Part shown: positions 33,431-41,939 of the stretch, in pieces | Layout: each line of letters begins with the position of its first letter | Position numbering within the stretch: position 1 is the stretch's first letter | Source: an uncultured Erysipelotrichaceae bacterium | Lineage (GTDB): Bacteria > Bacillota_I > Bacilli_A > Erysipelotrichales > Erysipelotrichaceae | Assembly (NCBI GenBank): GCA_902761625.1 | Contig: CACWLH010000001.1 | Coordinates: 56,212 to 120,211 of the forward strand | Reading direction: 5' to 3' | DNA length: 64,000 nt | Program-made: the position numbers and the translations under genes | Notes under the pieces: model-generated | What the model saw: only the letters and a program-made list of their open reading frames with translations | Told to the model about the DNA's origin: nothing | The model's database searches: none

Positions 33431-36400
33431 TTAATGCTTTCCGTTATATTCCAGACACAGCATGGTCAGATCGTCGAACTGTTCGGCATCTTTGACAAAG
33501 CCGTTGACCGCATCATTGACATTGCGCAGGATCTGTTCGGGCGAAGCCTGAGGATCCTTGTTCAGCGCCTTGAGCAGGTTGTCATTGTGGAACATGACAT
33601 TCTGGGCATTGGTGGCTTCGGGAACACCGTCGGTATAGACGAAGATCCTATCGCCCGGTTCAAGCTGAACCTCATATTCCTTGTATCTGACGCCTTTCAT
33701 TGCGCCGATCACGAAGCCGTGCTTGTCTTTGAGCATTGAGAACTGACCGTTCTTCATGATATACGGATATTCATGGCCGGCGTTGGCCGCGGTGAGCTTA
33801 CCGGTGCTGATTTCCAGAATGCCCAGCCATACCGTGACAAACATCTCGATCGGATTGTTGTCGCTCAGGGTTTCATTGGCATTGCTCAGGATCTCACCCG
33901 GTGAGATGCCGGTGTTGGCATAACTCTGTACGATGATCTTGGACATCATCATGAACAGTGCGGCCGGAATGCCCTTGCCGGAGACATCCGCGATGACCAG
34001 ACACAGATGATCATCATCGATCAGGAAGTAATCGTAGAAGTCGCCGCCGACTTCCTTGGCCGGATTCATGAGTGCGTAGATATTGAATTCATTGCGGTCC
34101 GGATAAGGCGGGAACTGGTGAGGAAGCAGGCTTTGCTGAATGCCGCTTGCGGTATCCAGTTCTGATTTGATCCGTTCTTTTTCGGATTCCTCGCGGTGTT
34201 TCTTTTCCAGTCTGGTGACGGTGAAGCGCACATAGGAGCGCACCCCGGCAATGATCAGTCCCATCATGCCCAGGCCGAAGACAATATAGAACCAGATGTT
34301 TTCGGTGAATGATTTGGTCTTGGTGATCCGTACGGACATGACCTTGTTGCCGCCGCCCATCTGATCAATCATCTGAATGACGAAGCTGTAATCCCCGCCG
34401 CCCAGGTTGGTATAGGTAAGCGGGCCAAGCTCGCTTCTTTTGACGGTGATGAAGCGGTTGTCAAATCCCTTGAGCCGGTATGTGACCTGCGGATTGATCA
34501 GGGAATAATTGAACACATGCGGATAGATGACCAGCTTGCGCACGGATGAATCAACCGTGAAGCCGCCGTCCGCATCCGGATAAATGCGGTTGTCATCCGC
34601 ATCGATGAACGGCACGGAAGCTTTCAGGTTTGAGATGTTGACATAAGGGGTGTTGATATTGACACTGGCAACTCCGGTGGAGCCGGCGATATACAGATCT
34701 CCCTCATCGGTAAGGTAACTGTATGAGTTGGCTGTAGCAATGCATGGCAGGCCGTTGGGAATTCCGTAATACATCGGATTGATGGCCTTGCCGTTAAGCA
34801 GGGAGGTGGCAGATGCGACGTAGATGCCGTTACTGGAAAGAATCCACATCATGTCATCCTTGTTCCGGTAAATATCAAAGTTGTTTGAATAAGGGAATGT
34901 CGAGATGGTATGCAGCTCATAATCGGAAGACAGCCATGCCAGAGAGTTTCCGGTGACCACCCAGTAAATATCATGCACCTCATCATATTTGATCCGCATG
35001 ACTGCTTCGGAAGTCAGACCTTCCTCAGCGCCGATGTGTCTGGTTGTTCCGTCCTTGCTCAGGATGAAGATGCCCCCGCCGTCCGAACCGAGCAGAATAT
35101 CTCCGTTCTTCCCGCTTTCAACACTCAGTGTTTCCGTATTGGTGATGCCGTTTTCCTCATTGTATCCGGCAATGACTTTGCCGTCTTTGATCACATTGAC
35201 ACCGCCGGTCACGGCGACGATATATGAGCCGTCATCCCGCTCGATCACGCGGCGGGTATTGTTGGAATACAGTCCGTCCGCCTCGGAATAGATGGTCACG
35301 GTGCCATGGTCATAGCAGACCACGCCGAGCAGACGCCAGCAGCAGAACCACAGCCGGTCCTTGCTGTCTTTGAGAATCGAGCGGATACGCGCGTTGTGAA
35401 GGATATCAAGCAGATTCAGATCACTCGATTCCGAATACAGCTGACCGCTGGAGAAGGCTGCATCTGTGACCGTAATCTTATCCGCCAGAGAGCCGTCACT
35501 GTTCACAACGGTCAGACCGCTGTCTGTGGCGATGAACAGCTGATCATCCAGAATGCATGTGGAATTCACAACAGTGGAAGGCAGATTGTATTTGGCGGAG
35601 ATGTCCGTGAACTGGTTCGGACAGATTTTCATCACGCCCTGGCGGGTGGAAGCGAACCAGAGATTTCCTTCGTAATCACTGATGACTTTGCAGATGGAGT
35701 TGTTCATCGGGACATTGTCCAGCACATGAACCGTGCCGTTATCCATGATGCCGATGCCGTTTCTGCAGCAGAACCAGAGCCGGTTATTGATGTAATTGAT
35801 GGAAAGCACCTGATACAGAGGGCCGAGATTCACCAGTTCGTAAGCATAATCCGTGCTTTCAATATCCTTGTGCAGCATGATTCCCGTATCTGTTTCGAAA
35901 TAGATATAACCGGGCTTTTCGGGATCCGGATAAAGTGCTGTGATATTTCCATACCCGCGGTCTTCGTGACTGAGGAAATTGCAGACCTCTCCATGTTCCA
36001 GAACAAATCCGTCACCGGCATTGGTGATACCGTAAATCCTTCCGTATTTGTCGGGATAGAGCGCCTGGATGAAGGCATTGCCGATCCTTGGCTCGTCAAT
36101 CCGGATCAGATTGAAATCCTCATCCATAATGGTCAGTCCGCCGGTTGTGCCGATATAGATTCTTCCTTCTTTATCTTCCGTGATTGCTCTGACGGAAGCG
36201 GAACCAAGACCGTCCGCGGTTGTCCATGAACGCAGGTAATCATCTTTCATCAGAAAGAGGCCGCTTTCATTGGTGCCGATCCAAAGACGCCCTTTGGAAT
36301 CGTTGTGCAGGCATTTCACGCTGGTGATGCCGGAAGTGGAATCCATTCTTTCGAAGGTGTTTCCGTCATAGCGCACCAGACCGGCGTAGCTGCCGATCCA

Positions 36401-36673
36401 TAGGAAGCCGTCATCTGACTGGACGATATCGTTGGCTTCCGAGGTGGGCAGTCCGTTGGAATTGTCATAGAGGATTGCGGAGAAGCCGTCTTTGTATCCG
36501 ATCAGTTCACTGGTCAGCCGGTTGCTCTGGGTGTTGCCTTCCTCGATTTCCCAGTCATCCGCATGGACAATTGAGATGCATTGCGAAAACAGCACACACA
36601 AAAGGCTCATGCACAGAATGAATCCTGCATGCTTTGTCCTTTTTTTCGCGTCTTTTTTGAAAAATGTATTCAT
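33431..36673 (-). CDS. Extracytoplasmic propeller sensor fused to a SpoIIE-type PP2C phosphatase
   Basis: 1080 residues. A signal/anchor helix (about 18-38) precedes a large extracellular region of many Reg_prop-type WIG/WFCC repeats (about 60-680), likely two beta-propellers. A YYY-like domain (about 690-780) and one transmembrane helix (about 795-820) follow. The cytosolic part has a short coiled linker and a SpoIIE/RsbU-type serine phosphatase with GGDFYD and IADVSGKG metal-binding motifs (about 895-935). Usually this sensor type ends in a histidine kinase. Here the output is a phosphatase, which in known systems acts on an anti-sigma-factor antagonist. No such partner is adjacent. Preceded by an extended -10 promoter. 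Confidence 0.9.
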   Translation of the reverse strand: MNTFFKKDAKKRTKHAGFILCMSLLCVLFSQCISIVHADDWEIEEGNTQSNRLTSELIGYKDGFSAILYDNSNGLPTSEANDIVQSDDGFLWIGSYAGLVRYDGNTFERMDSTSGITSVKCLHNDSKGRLWIGTNESGLFLMKDDYLRSWTTADGLGSASVRAITEDKEGRIYIGTTGGLTIMDEDFNLIRIDEPRIGNAFIQALYPDKYGRIYGITNAGDGFVLEHGEVCNFLSHEDRGYGNITALYPDPEKPGYIYFETDTGIMLHKDIESTDYAYELVNLGPLYQVLSINYINNRLWFCCRNGIGIMDNGTVHVLDNVPMNNSICKVISDYEGNLWFASTRQGVMKICPNQFTDISAKYNLPSTVVNSTCILDDQLFIATDSGLTVVNSDGSLADKITVTDAAFSSGQLYSESSDLNLLDILHNARIRSILKDSKDRLWFCCWRLLGVVCYDHGTVTIYSEADGLYSNNTRRVIERDDGSYIVAVTGGVNVIKDGKVIAGYNEENGITNTETLSVESGKNGDILLGSDGGGIFILSKDGTTRHIGAEEGLTSEAVMRIKYDEVHDIYWVVTGNSLAWLSSDYELHTISTFPYSNNFDIYRNKDDMMWILSSNGIYVASATSLLNGKAINPMYYGIPNGLPCIATANSYSYLTDEGDLYIAGSTGVASVNINTPYVNISNLKASVPFIDADDNRIYPDADGGFTVDSSVRKLVIYPHVFNYSLINPQVTYRLKGFDNRFITVKRSELGPLTYTNLGGGDYSFVIQMIDQMGGGNKVMSVRITKTKSFTENIWFYIVFGLGMMGLIIAGVRSYVRFTVTRLEKKHREESEKERIKSELDTASGIQQSLLPHQFPPYPDRNEFNIYALMNPAKEVGGDFYDYFLIDDDHLCLVIADVSGKGIPAALFMMMSKIIVQSYANTGISPGEILSNANETLSDNNPIEMFVTVWLGILEISTGKLTAANAGHEYPYIMKNGQFSMLKDKHGFVIGAMKGVRYKEYEVQLEPGDRIFVYTDGVPEATNAQNVMFHNDNLLKALNKDPQASPEQILRNVNDAVNGFVKDAEQFDDLTMLCLEYNGKH

Positions 36674-36698
36674 ATGTTTCTTCTGTCTCTGATGATTT

Positions 36699-36707
36699 TT
36701 TATATCA
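36699..36707 (-). promoter_or_regulatory. Extended -10 promoter of the propeller-phosphatase gene
   Basis: TGATATAAA on the minus strand, 26 nt upstream of the start codon. Nothing else is seen between 36674 and 36775. Confidence 0.45.
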
Positions 36708-36775
36708 TATCGTTCTGCGCTGATATTTTAAACTGTTTGACTGCAGATGTTATTAATATTGAGGACAGAAAATCA

Positions 36776-37315
36776 TCATGAGATTTTCCTGAACTGCGCG
36801 CCTTTGGCGATGTGCCCCCAGTGTTTCAGAATCAGATCGCGGTATTCATCCGCACTGACGATACCGTTGCACGAAAGCAGTTCATAATCCACGTTGTAAA
36901 AATAATAGCCTTCGCCGGTGGGGACGAAATGGTTGTGCAGATAGAAATCCCTGCGCCTTAGACGCTCTTCATAGTTGTCCGCATCCGGATCCACAATTTC
37001 GATATCGATGACTATCCTGTCATCTTTGAATTCCTTCTGAATCAGACGGAGGATTTCAGATCCATAGCCGCGGTTTCTTAATTGTGGTGACACTGCCAGA
37101 TAGCTGAGGTATGCCACATTCTTATGCATGAAGATATAGCTTAAACCGACGAACATCTGATCATCGTAATATACATGCATCAGCCGGCTCTCATTCAGCT
37201 CAGAAACAATCCGCCGCCATGGAATCCGCTCATCATCGGGAAAGCTTGAGTCGTACAGATCTTTGATCGCCTGGTAATCTTTGTTGTTTTCCCGGAATAA
37301 TACAGCCGTTAACAT
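36776..37315 (-). CDS. GNAT family N-acetyltransferase
   Basis: 179 residues. The acetyl-CoA binding motif is YLAVSPQLRNRGYGSEIL (about 72-89, R-x-x-G-x-G type). A long C-terminal part with RDFYLHNHFVPTG follows the usual final GNAT strand. Substrate unknown. The ATG at 37315 is chosen because AGGAG is 5 nt upstream; the longer reading begins in the ribosome site. It has its own promoter (37335-37343) and is divergent from the helicase gene. Confidence 0.85.
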   Translation of the reverse strand: MLTAVLFRENNKDYQAIKDLYDSSFPDDERIPWRRIVSELNESRLMHVYYDDQMFVGLSYIFMHKNVAYLSYLAVSPQLRNRGYGSEILRLIQKEFKDDRIVIDIEIVDPDADNYEERLRRRDFYLHNHFVPTGEGYYFYNVDYELLSCNGIVSADEYRDLILKHWGHIAKGAQFRKIS

Positions 37316-37334
37316 AAGGTCTCCTGATGACACA

Positions 37335-37343
37335 ATTATATCA
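37335..37343 (-). promoter_or_regulatory. Extended -10 promoter of the GNAT gene
   Basis: TGATATAAT read on the minus strand at 37343-37335, 20 nt before the start codon. It gives a very short leader just long enough for AGGAG. Confidence 0.6.
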
Positions 37344-37366
37344 AAGCGAAGGACTGTAATTTTCGA

Positions 37367-37372
37367 TATAAT
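37367..37372 (+). promoter_or_regulatory. -10 box of the helicase gene (leaderless arrangement)
   Basis: TATAAT at 37367-37372 ends 8 nt before the first ATG (37381). Transcription would start at or within 2 nt of the start codon. No Shine-Dalgarno sequence lies between. No good -35 box is seen. Confidence 0.5.
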
Positions 37373-37380
37373 TAGTACAT

Positions 37381-39552
37381 ATGATGGAAGATGTGCTTGA
37401 AGGACTCAATGAGGAACAGATTGACGCGGTGACCAGCACGGAAGGCTTTATCCGTGTGATCGCCGGCGCCGGCAGCGGCAAGACGCGTGCATTGACACGC
37501 CGTTTTGCATATCTGGTCAATGATCTCGGCATCCGGCCGGGTAATATTCTCTGTGTCACCTTTACAAACAAGGCGGCCAATGAGATGCGTCAGAGAATTC
37601 ACCAGCTGACCGGTGACAATGATACAGGCTATATCAATACATTCCACGGCTTCTGCGTCTCTGTACTGCAGGAGGATTCCCATGCGGTTTCCTATCCGAA
37701 GAGCTTTATGGTTCTGGACAATTCGGACATCGACGCAATGCTCAGCATCATCTATGAGGAACGGGGCCTGACCTTAAGGGATATGACCTATGCCAATGCG
37801 CGGGATTATTTCGAAATGCGCAAAGGCTTATATGAGCCTGATTATTATCTTCATATGATCCAGATGTCGCTGGAGGATCTTCATCAGAAATATCTGGAAG
37901 CCGACAATGTGCAGGACATTCTGTTCTACGGCTATCTCTACCAGGAGAAGAAGTGTTTCGGACTGGATTACAATGATCTGATTTTCTTTACACTTTATAT
38001 CTTTAAACAGAATGAGGAAATCAGACTCAAATGGCAGAAACGTCTGGAATATATCATGATCGATGAATTCCAGGATATCGACCCGCCCCAGTATGAACTC
38101 ATGGAACAATTGTGCGGATATCACGGAAACCTGTTTGTGGTCGGCGATCCCGATCAGACAATCTATACATGGAGAGGGGCCAATGTGCGCTTCCTGCTTG
38201 ATTTTGATCAGCGCTTTGTCGGCACAAAGACAATCATGATGATGAAGAATTACCGCTCCTCACCTGAGATTGTGAATTGCGCCAATTCATTGATTGACAA
38301 AAACAGACGCAGGATCAAGAAGGAACTGATCTCCATGTGTGAAAGCTCACAGCCAACCCGCTACCACCATGCCCCAAGCGCTGAAAAAGAGGCGCTCTGG
38401 ATGGCGGAAGAGATTGAACATCTTCGTGAAAGCGGCGTTGATTACCGGGATATCACCATTCTTTACCGTGCCCATTATGTCACCAGATCCATTGAGGATG
38501 TTTTCCTGAAAAAGGAAATACCATATACGATTTACAGCGGCGTGCAGTTCTTCGGCAGAGCAGAGATCAAGGATGCCCTGAGTTATCTGCGCATGATTGC
38601 GATGAAGGATGATCTTTCCTTTATGAGAATCGTCAATCTGCCCAGAAGAAACATGGGTGAGCGCAGAATCGCATGGCTTCAGAAGGAATCGGCTGAAAAA
38701 GGCATTTCATTATATGATGCATTGAAACAGGGAATCGACGATCCTGTCTTTGCCAACACAAAGGCACGTCAGTTCATTGACCTGGTTGAGAAGTATGCAA
38801 GATCACTTTCCGAAAAGCCGGTATCCGTACTGCTGGGTGAAATCCTTGATGAAAGCGGCTATGAAATGATGTTAAGGACGGAAGGCTCCCAGACCCGGCT
38901 GGACAATCTGGCCGAGCTGAAACAGTCCGTTCATGAATATGAGGTCAGCTGCGGAGAGGAAACCGATCTCACCAGCTATCTGAACCATATCGCTCTGTTC
39001 ACAAACCAGGATGTTTCACAATCCAGAAACCAGGTCAGAATGATGACCATCCATACTGCCAAAGGACTTGAATTCCCTTATGTGTTCTTATGCGGCATGA
39101 ATGAAGGCATCCTGCCCAGCCGCAAGACAAATACAGAGATGCAGATGGAAGAGGAAAGAAGACTCGCCTTTGTGGCAATGACCAGAGCGGAGAAAGGATT
39201 GTATCTTTCTGACGCCGAAGGTCAGAACTTCGACCGCTCCTCACGCTACGTATCCAGATTCATTCTCGATATTGACAGGAAACTATTGGTTTATGACAAC
39301 GAGCTCAAAGCGGATCTGCTGAAGGAAAGCAGAAGCTATATCGAGCGCAGTGAGAAAAATGTACTGCCGGATGCGGAAGATCTTCCGTTTAAGGAAGGCG
39401 ACCGGGTGGAGCACAGGGTGTTCGGCCCCGGCACCGTTGAGAAGATTGACTATCAGGAGGAGGCGGTCTTCGTCAGATTTGATTCCATGGCCACTTCCCG
39501 AGGCATCTCATTGAGAGCCGCATCGAAGCTGAAGAAGATTCTGGCATCCTGA
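37381..39552 (+). CDS. pcrA: UvrD/PcrA-like DNA helicase
   Basis: 723 residues, superfamily 1A 3'-to-5' helicase for repair and removal of obstacles on DNA. Seen in order are the Q-motif LNEEQIDAV (about 9-17), Walker A AGAGSGKT (about 28-35), DEFQDIDPPQ (about 223-232, motif II), GDPDQTIYTWRGA (motif III), NYRS (motif IV), HTAKGLEFPYVF (motif V) and FVAMTRAEKGLYL (motif VI). The C-terminal Tudor-like segment GDRVEHRVFGPGTVEKI (about 674-690) is typical of PcrA. The start ATG (37381, or 37384) has no ribosome site and lies right after a -10 box. The symbol is by similarity; a second UvrD-type gene elsewhere cannot be excluded. Confidence 0.92.
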   Translation: MMEDVLEGLNEEQIDAVTSTEGFIRVIAGAGSGKTRALTRRFAYLVNDLGIRPGNILCVTFTNKAANEMRQRIHQLTGDNDTGYINTFHGFCVSVLQEDSHAVSYPKSFMVLDNSDIDAMLSIIYEERGLTLRDMTYANARDYFEMRKGLYEPDYYLHMIQMSLEDLHQKYLEADNVQDILFYGYLYQEKKCFGLDYNDLIFFTLYIFKQNEEIRLKWQKRLEYIMIDEFQDIDPPQYELMEQLCGYHGNLFVVGDPDQTIYTWRGANVRFLLDFDQRFVGTKTIMMMKNYRSSPEIVNCANSLIDKNRRRIKKELISMCESSQPTRYHHAPSAEKEALWMAEEIEHLRESGVDYRDITILYRAHYVTRSIEDVFLKKEIPYTIYSGVQFFGRAEIKDALSYLRMIAMKDDLSFMRIVNLPRRNMGERRIAWLQKESAEKGISLYDALKQGIDDPVFANTKARQFIDLVEKYARSLSEKPVSVLLGEILDESGYEMMLRTEGSQTRLDNLAELKQSVHEYEVSCGEETDLTSYLNHIALFTNQDVSQSRNQVRMMTIHTAKGLEFPYVFLCGMNEGILPSRKTNTEMQMEEERRLAFVAMTRAEKGLYLSDAEGQNFDRSSRYVSRFILDIDRKLLVYDNELKADLLKESRSYIERSEKNVLPDAEDLPFKEGDRVEHRVFGPGTVEKIDYQEEAVFVRFDSMATSRGISLRAASKLKKILAS

Positions 39553-39561
39553 ACAAGTCAT

Positions 39562-39588
39562 TTAGCAAATAAATGTATGAATTGCTAA
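39562..39588. promoter_or_regulatory. Degenerate CIRCE-like element
   Basis: TTAGCAAAT, 9 nt, AATTGCTAA: the exact 9-9-9 geometry and the outer six bases of the CIRCE operator, but with inner bases changed. It lies 89 bp upstream of the main CIRCE copy, in the 3' flank of the helicase gene. Confidence 0.4.
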
Positions 39589-39596
39589 GCATAAAT

Positions 39597-39621
39597 AAGC
39601 CTTTAAACAAAGGCTTTTTTG
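39597..39621 (+). terminator. Terminator of the helicase gene
   Basis: AAGCCTTT / AAAGGCTT with a 4-nt loop, then TTTTG. Confidence 0.85.
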
Positions 39622-39650
39622 ATATTCTGTATAAATTTCCAAAAAATATT

Positions 39651-39677
39651 TTAGCACTTAGGTATTGACAGTGCTAA
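39651..39677. promoter_or_regulatory. CIRCE operator (HrcA binding site) of hsp20
   Basis: TTAGCACTT, 9 nt, CAGTGCTAA matches the HrcA operator consensus TTAGCACTC-N9-GAGTGCTAA with one change in each arm. It overlaps the -35 box of the hsp20 promoter, so HrcA bound here would block RNA polymerase until heat shock. Confidence 0.85.
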
Positions 39678-39692
39678 ATTTGTGAGTATAAC
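39665..39692 (+). promoter_or_regulatory. Promoter of hsp20
   Basis: Perfect TTGACA (39665-39670), 16 nt, TATAAC (39687-39692). The -35 box lies inside the CIRCE element. Confidence 0.7.
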
Positions 39693-39744
39693 TATAAGTG
39701 TAAGGTGAAAGACCTGATAGAAAGAAATAAAGAGGTGACTTAAG

Positions 39745-40164
39745 ATGAAGTACACAGTAAGCAGAAACAATGATTTATTTGATGATATTTTCGATAACAT
39801 GTTCAGAACACCGACATACTCAAGCAACGCTGTCATGAAGACAGATGTACACGAGAAAGACGGCAAGTATATCCTGGACGTCGAAATCCCGGGTTACAAG
39901 AAGGAAGATGTCAAGATCAGCCTGTACAACGGCACTCTGACAATCAATGCTGAACATAACGAAACCAATGAGGAAAAGGACGCCAAGGGCAGAATCCTCA
40001 GACAGGAGCGCTACAGCGGCACATGCACAAGAAGCTTCTATGTCGGCGATGCCATCAAGGACACAGACGTCAAGGCTTCCTTCGAAAACGGCATTCTGAA
40101 GATCGAAATCCCGACCGAGCAGAAGAAGGAAGAAGAGACAAAGAAATTCATTGATATCCTGTAA
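39745..40164 (+). CDS. hsp20: Small heat-shock protein (Hsp20/alpha-crystallin)
   Basis: 139 residues. ATP-independent chaperone that holds unfolded proteins as large oligomers. The alpha-crystallin domain spans about 30-125. The conserved FENGILKIEIP near 112-122 matches the family's GVL-type signature, and the final KKFIDIL resembles the C-terminal I-x-I/V region. AGAGGTGA precedes the ATG. It is monocistronic, and the CIRCE site makes HrcA repression the likely control. Highly expressed genes such as this and gap share similar codon choice. Confidence 0.95.
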   Translation: MKYTVSRNNDLFDDIFDNMFRTPTYSSNAVMKTDVHEKDGKYILDVEIPGYKKEDVKISLYNGTLTINAEHNETNEEKDAKGRILRQERYSGTCTRSFYVGDAIKDTDVKASFENGILKIEIPTEQKKEEETKKFIDIL

Positions 40165-40215
40165 GGGATACAAAAACGGAATGAGCCCGGGCTTCACAAG
40201 ACTCATCCCGCCAAC

Positions 40216-40304
40216 ACATCTGTTCAATGACAGATGTTTCCGATAACCATGGATTTCCATGGATGAAAATGACAGCGGCTGTCTTCAGAAAACAGCCGCT
40301 TTTA
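40216..40304 (+). terminator. Three hairpins ending the hsp20 transcript
   Basis: Hairpin 1: ACATCTGT / ACAGATGT (40216-40237, then TTT). Hairpin 2: CCATGGA / TCCATGG (40247-40262). Hairpin 3: AGCGGCTGT / ACAGCCGCT (40274-40300, then TTTT), a classic terminator. Confidence 0.8.
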
Positions 40305-40309
40305 ATTGT

Positions 40310-41515
40310 TTAATGCAGATCGATATCACCGGATGTGGTTTTCAGATAAACGGAAGCCAGGCCTTCGCCGACAATCCATTCTTTGGAGGACCGCTTGAAT
40401 CTGCGCAGATCCGTTCCGTTGGAAAGATCGCCGCTGAGTGTATGCAGATTGGCAGTGTAATCCGTATCCCCGATTCTGGCGCAGATATCCCCGCTGGTGC
40501 TGAGAATATTGATTCCTTCAATCCGGCCGTTTGAGTGAAGATCAACATCGCCGCTGACTGTCGTGAGTTCGATCTGCGGGCAGACCAGGGACGCATCAAT
40601 ATCGCCGGAGATCGCTTCGAAGCGGACTCGTTCCGCGCGGTGTTCTCTGACATCGATATCACCGGATGCGGTTTTGGCTTCGACGTTTCCGGAAGATCTC
40701 TTCAGACTGAAGTCGCCGTTGTATGTGTTCAGTTCGATGAAATCACAGCATGTGGTATCAATGTCAATATCCCCGGATTTTGTGTCCAGAGACAGTGATC
40801 CGATTTCGCAGTCATCCAGCTCCCAGTCGCCGGACAGGGTTTTCCCCTGCAGGCAGCGCAGAGTGATTCCGTTTGCCTGCACATCGCCGGAGAGCAGACT
40901 GATCCGGATTTCTTCGATTTCTTCCGGAACTTTGATATAAAGATGCGCACTGTCATCTGATTCAAAGGTGATATTTCTTTCATCATTGATCACTTTCAGT
41001 TTTGCCAGAGTTGAGGAGAACAGGCTGCGGGTGGGACGGAATTGGTATTCCAGTCGGCTTCCCTGTTCCAGGAAAACATCCAGTGCGCCTTTACGGGTTC
41101 CGCGGATCCGCAATACTGTGCCGGCTTTGACATCGACAGTGCCTTCGCAGTCGGCGCTGTGATCATCATTGGTGTAGGCTTCAATGTTTTTCAGAGCGGT
41201 ATTGACGGAATCAGAAACAAGTGAGGAAACACTGCGGATTGTACTGGAAATGGATGAGGAAAGAGAATCCAGACTTTCCCGGAGTTCATCTTCCTGAACA
41301 TGATCATTTTTCATCATACCGGGATTCATCATGCGGATGTTCTCCGCCACATCATCCACAGTACCGAGATTTTCGATAATTTCCGCTTCACTCTGTCCGT
41401 TTTCAATACCTTCATTGAAATGACTTTCAAAGGCATCGCAGATATCATTCACAAATTCAGCGGGGCAGCCGCGCAGTTTCGCTTTCAGTGCGCGCAGATA
41501 TTCTTCTTTTGTCAT
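40310..41515 (-). CDS. DUF1700 (HAAS) plus DUF4097 protein
   Basis: 401 residues. The N-terminal ~65 residues (MTKEEYLRALKAKL...) are the HAAS/DUF1700 domain usually paired with PadR regulators. The rest, about 130-401, is a repetitive DUF4097 beta-solenoid with recurring SGD and SGDI turns (for example TKSGDIDID, ASGDIDV, ISGDIDA). No membrane segment is visible between the halves, whereas most HAAS proteins have them. The ATG at 41515 overlaps the padR stop codon (ATGA), with GGAG 8 nt upstream. Function unknown; such pairs are thought to act in envelope stress responses. Confidence 0.85.
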   Translation of the reverse strand: MTKEEYLRALKAKLRGCPAEFVNDICDAFESHFNEGIENGQSEAEIIENLGTVDDVAENIRMMNPGMMKNDHVQEDELRESLDSLSSSISSTIRSVSSLVSDSVNTALKNIEAYTNDDHSADCEGTVDVKAGTVLRIRGTRKGALDVFLEQGSRLEYQFRPTRSLFSSTLAKLKVINDERNITFESDDSAHLYIKVPEEIEEIRISLLSGDVQANGITLRCLQGKTLSGDWELDDCEIGSLSLDTKSGDIDIDTTCCDFIELNTYNGDFSLKRSSGNVEAKTASGDIDVREHRAERVRFEAISGDIDASLVCPQIELTTVSGDVDLHSNGRIEGINILSTSGDICARIGDTDYTANLHTLSGDLSNGTDLRRFKRSSKEWIVGEGLASVYLKTTSGDIDLH

Positions 41516-41814
41516 ATGAGTTTCTCCACTTTCTTTACAAACTGAATCCATTCTTCCTTCTGGTTTTTCTGATACTCTTTTCCTTCATCGGTCAGATGGT
41601 AGTATTTCCTGGCCGGTCCGGAGGTTGATTCCTTCAGGTATGTTTCCAGATACCCGTTATCCTTCAGACGTTTGAGAATCAGATAGAGGGTGCCTGCGGT
41701 TACGGACATTTCCTGTGAAATGGTTTCGGTCAGCTCATATCCGTAACGGTCTGAGTCCTGCAATTGTGAAAGCACACAAAGTTCCAGGACACCTTTCTTG
41801 AATTGAGCGTCCAT
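41512..41814 (-). CDS. PadR family transcriptional regulator
   Basis: 100 residues, short PadR (subfamily 2). The winged helix-turn-helix is seen in ELCVLSQLQDSDRYGYELTETI and TAGTLYLILKRLKDNGYLE, with the wing at SGPARKYYHLTDEGKEY. AGGAGG is 8 nt before the chosen ATG. It overlaps the DUF1700/DUF4097 gene by 4 nt, the usual PadR-HAAS coupling. It probably represses its own operon through the palindrome at 41851-41869. Confidence 0.92.
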   Translation of the reverse strand: MDAQFKKGVLELCVLSQLQDSDRYGYELTETISQEMSVTAGTLYLILKRLKDNGYLETYLKESTSGPARKYYHLTDEGKEYQKNQKEEWIQFVKKVEKLI

Positions 41815-41850
41815 CGTTGATTCCTCCTGCATATGTAATGTAGCACAAGC

Positions 41851-41869
41851 TATTATGCAATGCAATATA
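41851..41869. promoter_or_regulatory. Imperfect palindrome, candidate PadR operator
   Basis: TAT-TGCA-TGCA-ATA symmetry over 19 bp centred at 41860, in the divergent region between padR and the GNAT gene. The symmetric TGCA halves with AT-rich flanks resemble PadR-type sites; binding is inference. Confidence 0.4.
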
Positions 41870-41939
41870 CTAAGCGAAAAATAATAAATAAAACCGATGA
41901 GATCTGTCCGGGAATGTTATGATGATTCAGGAGGGCAGG

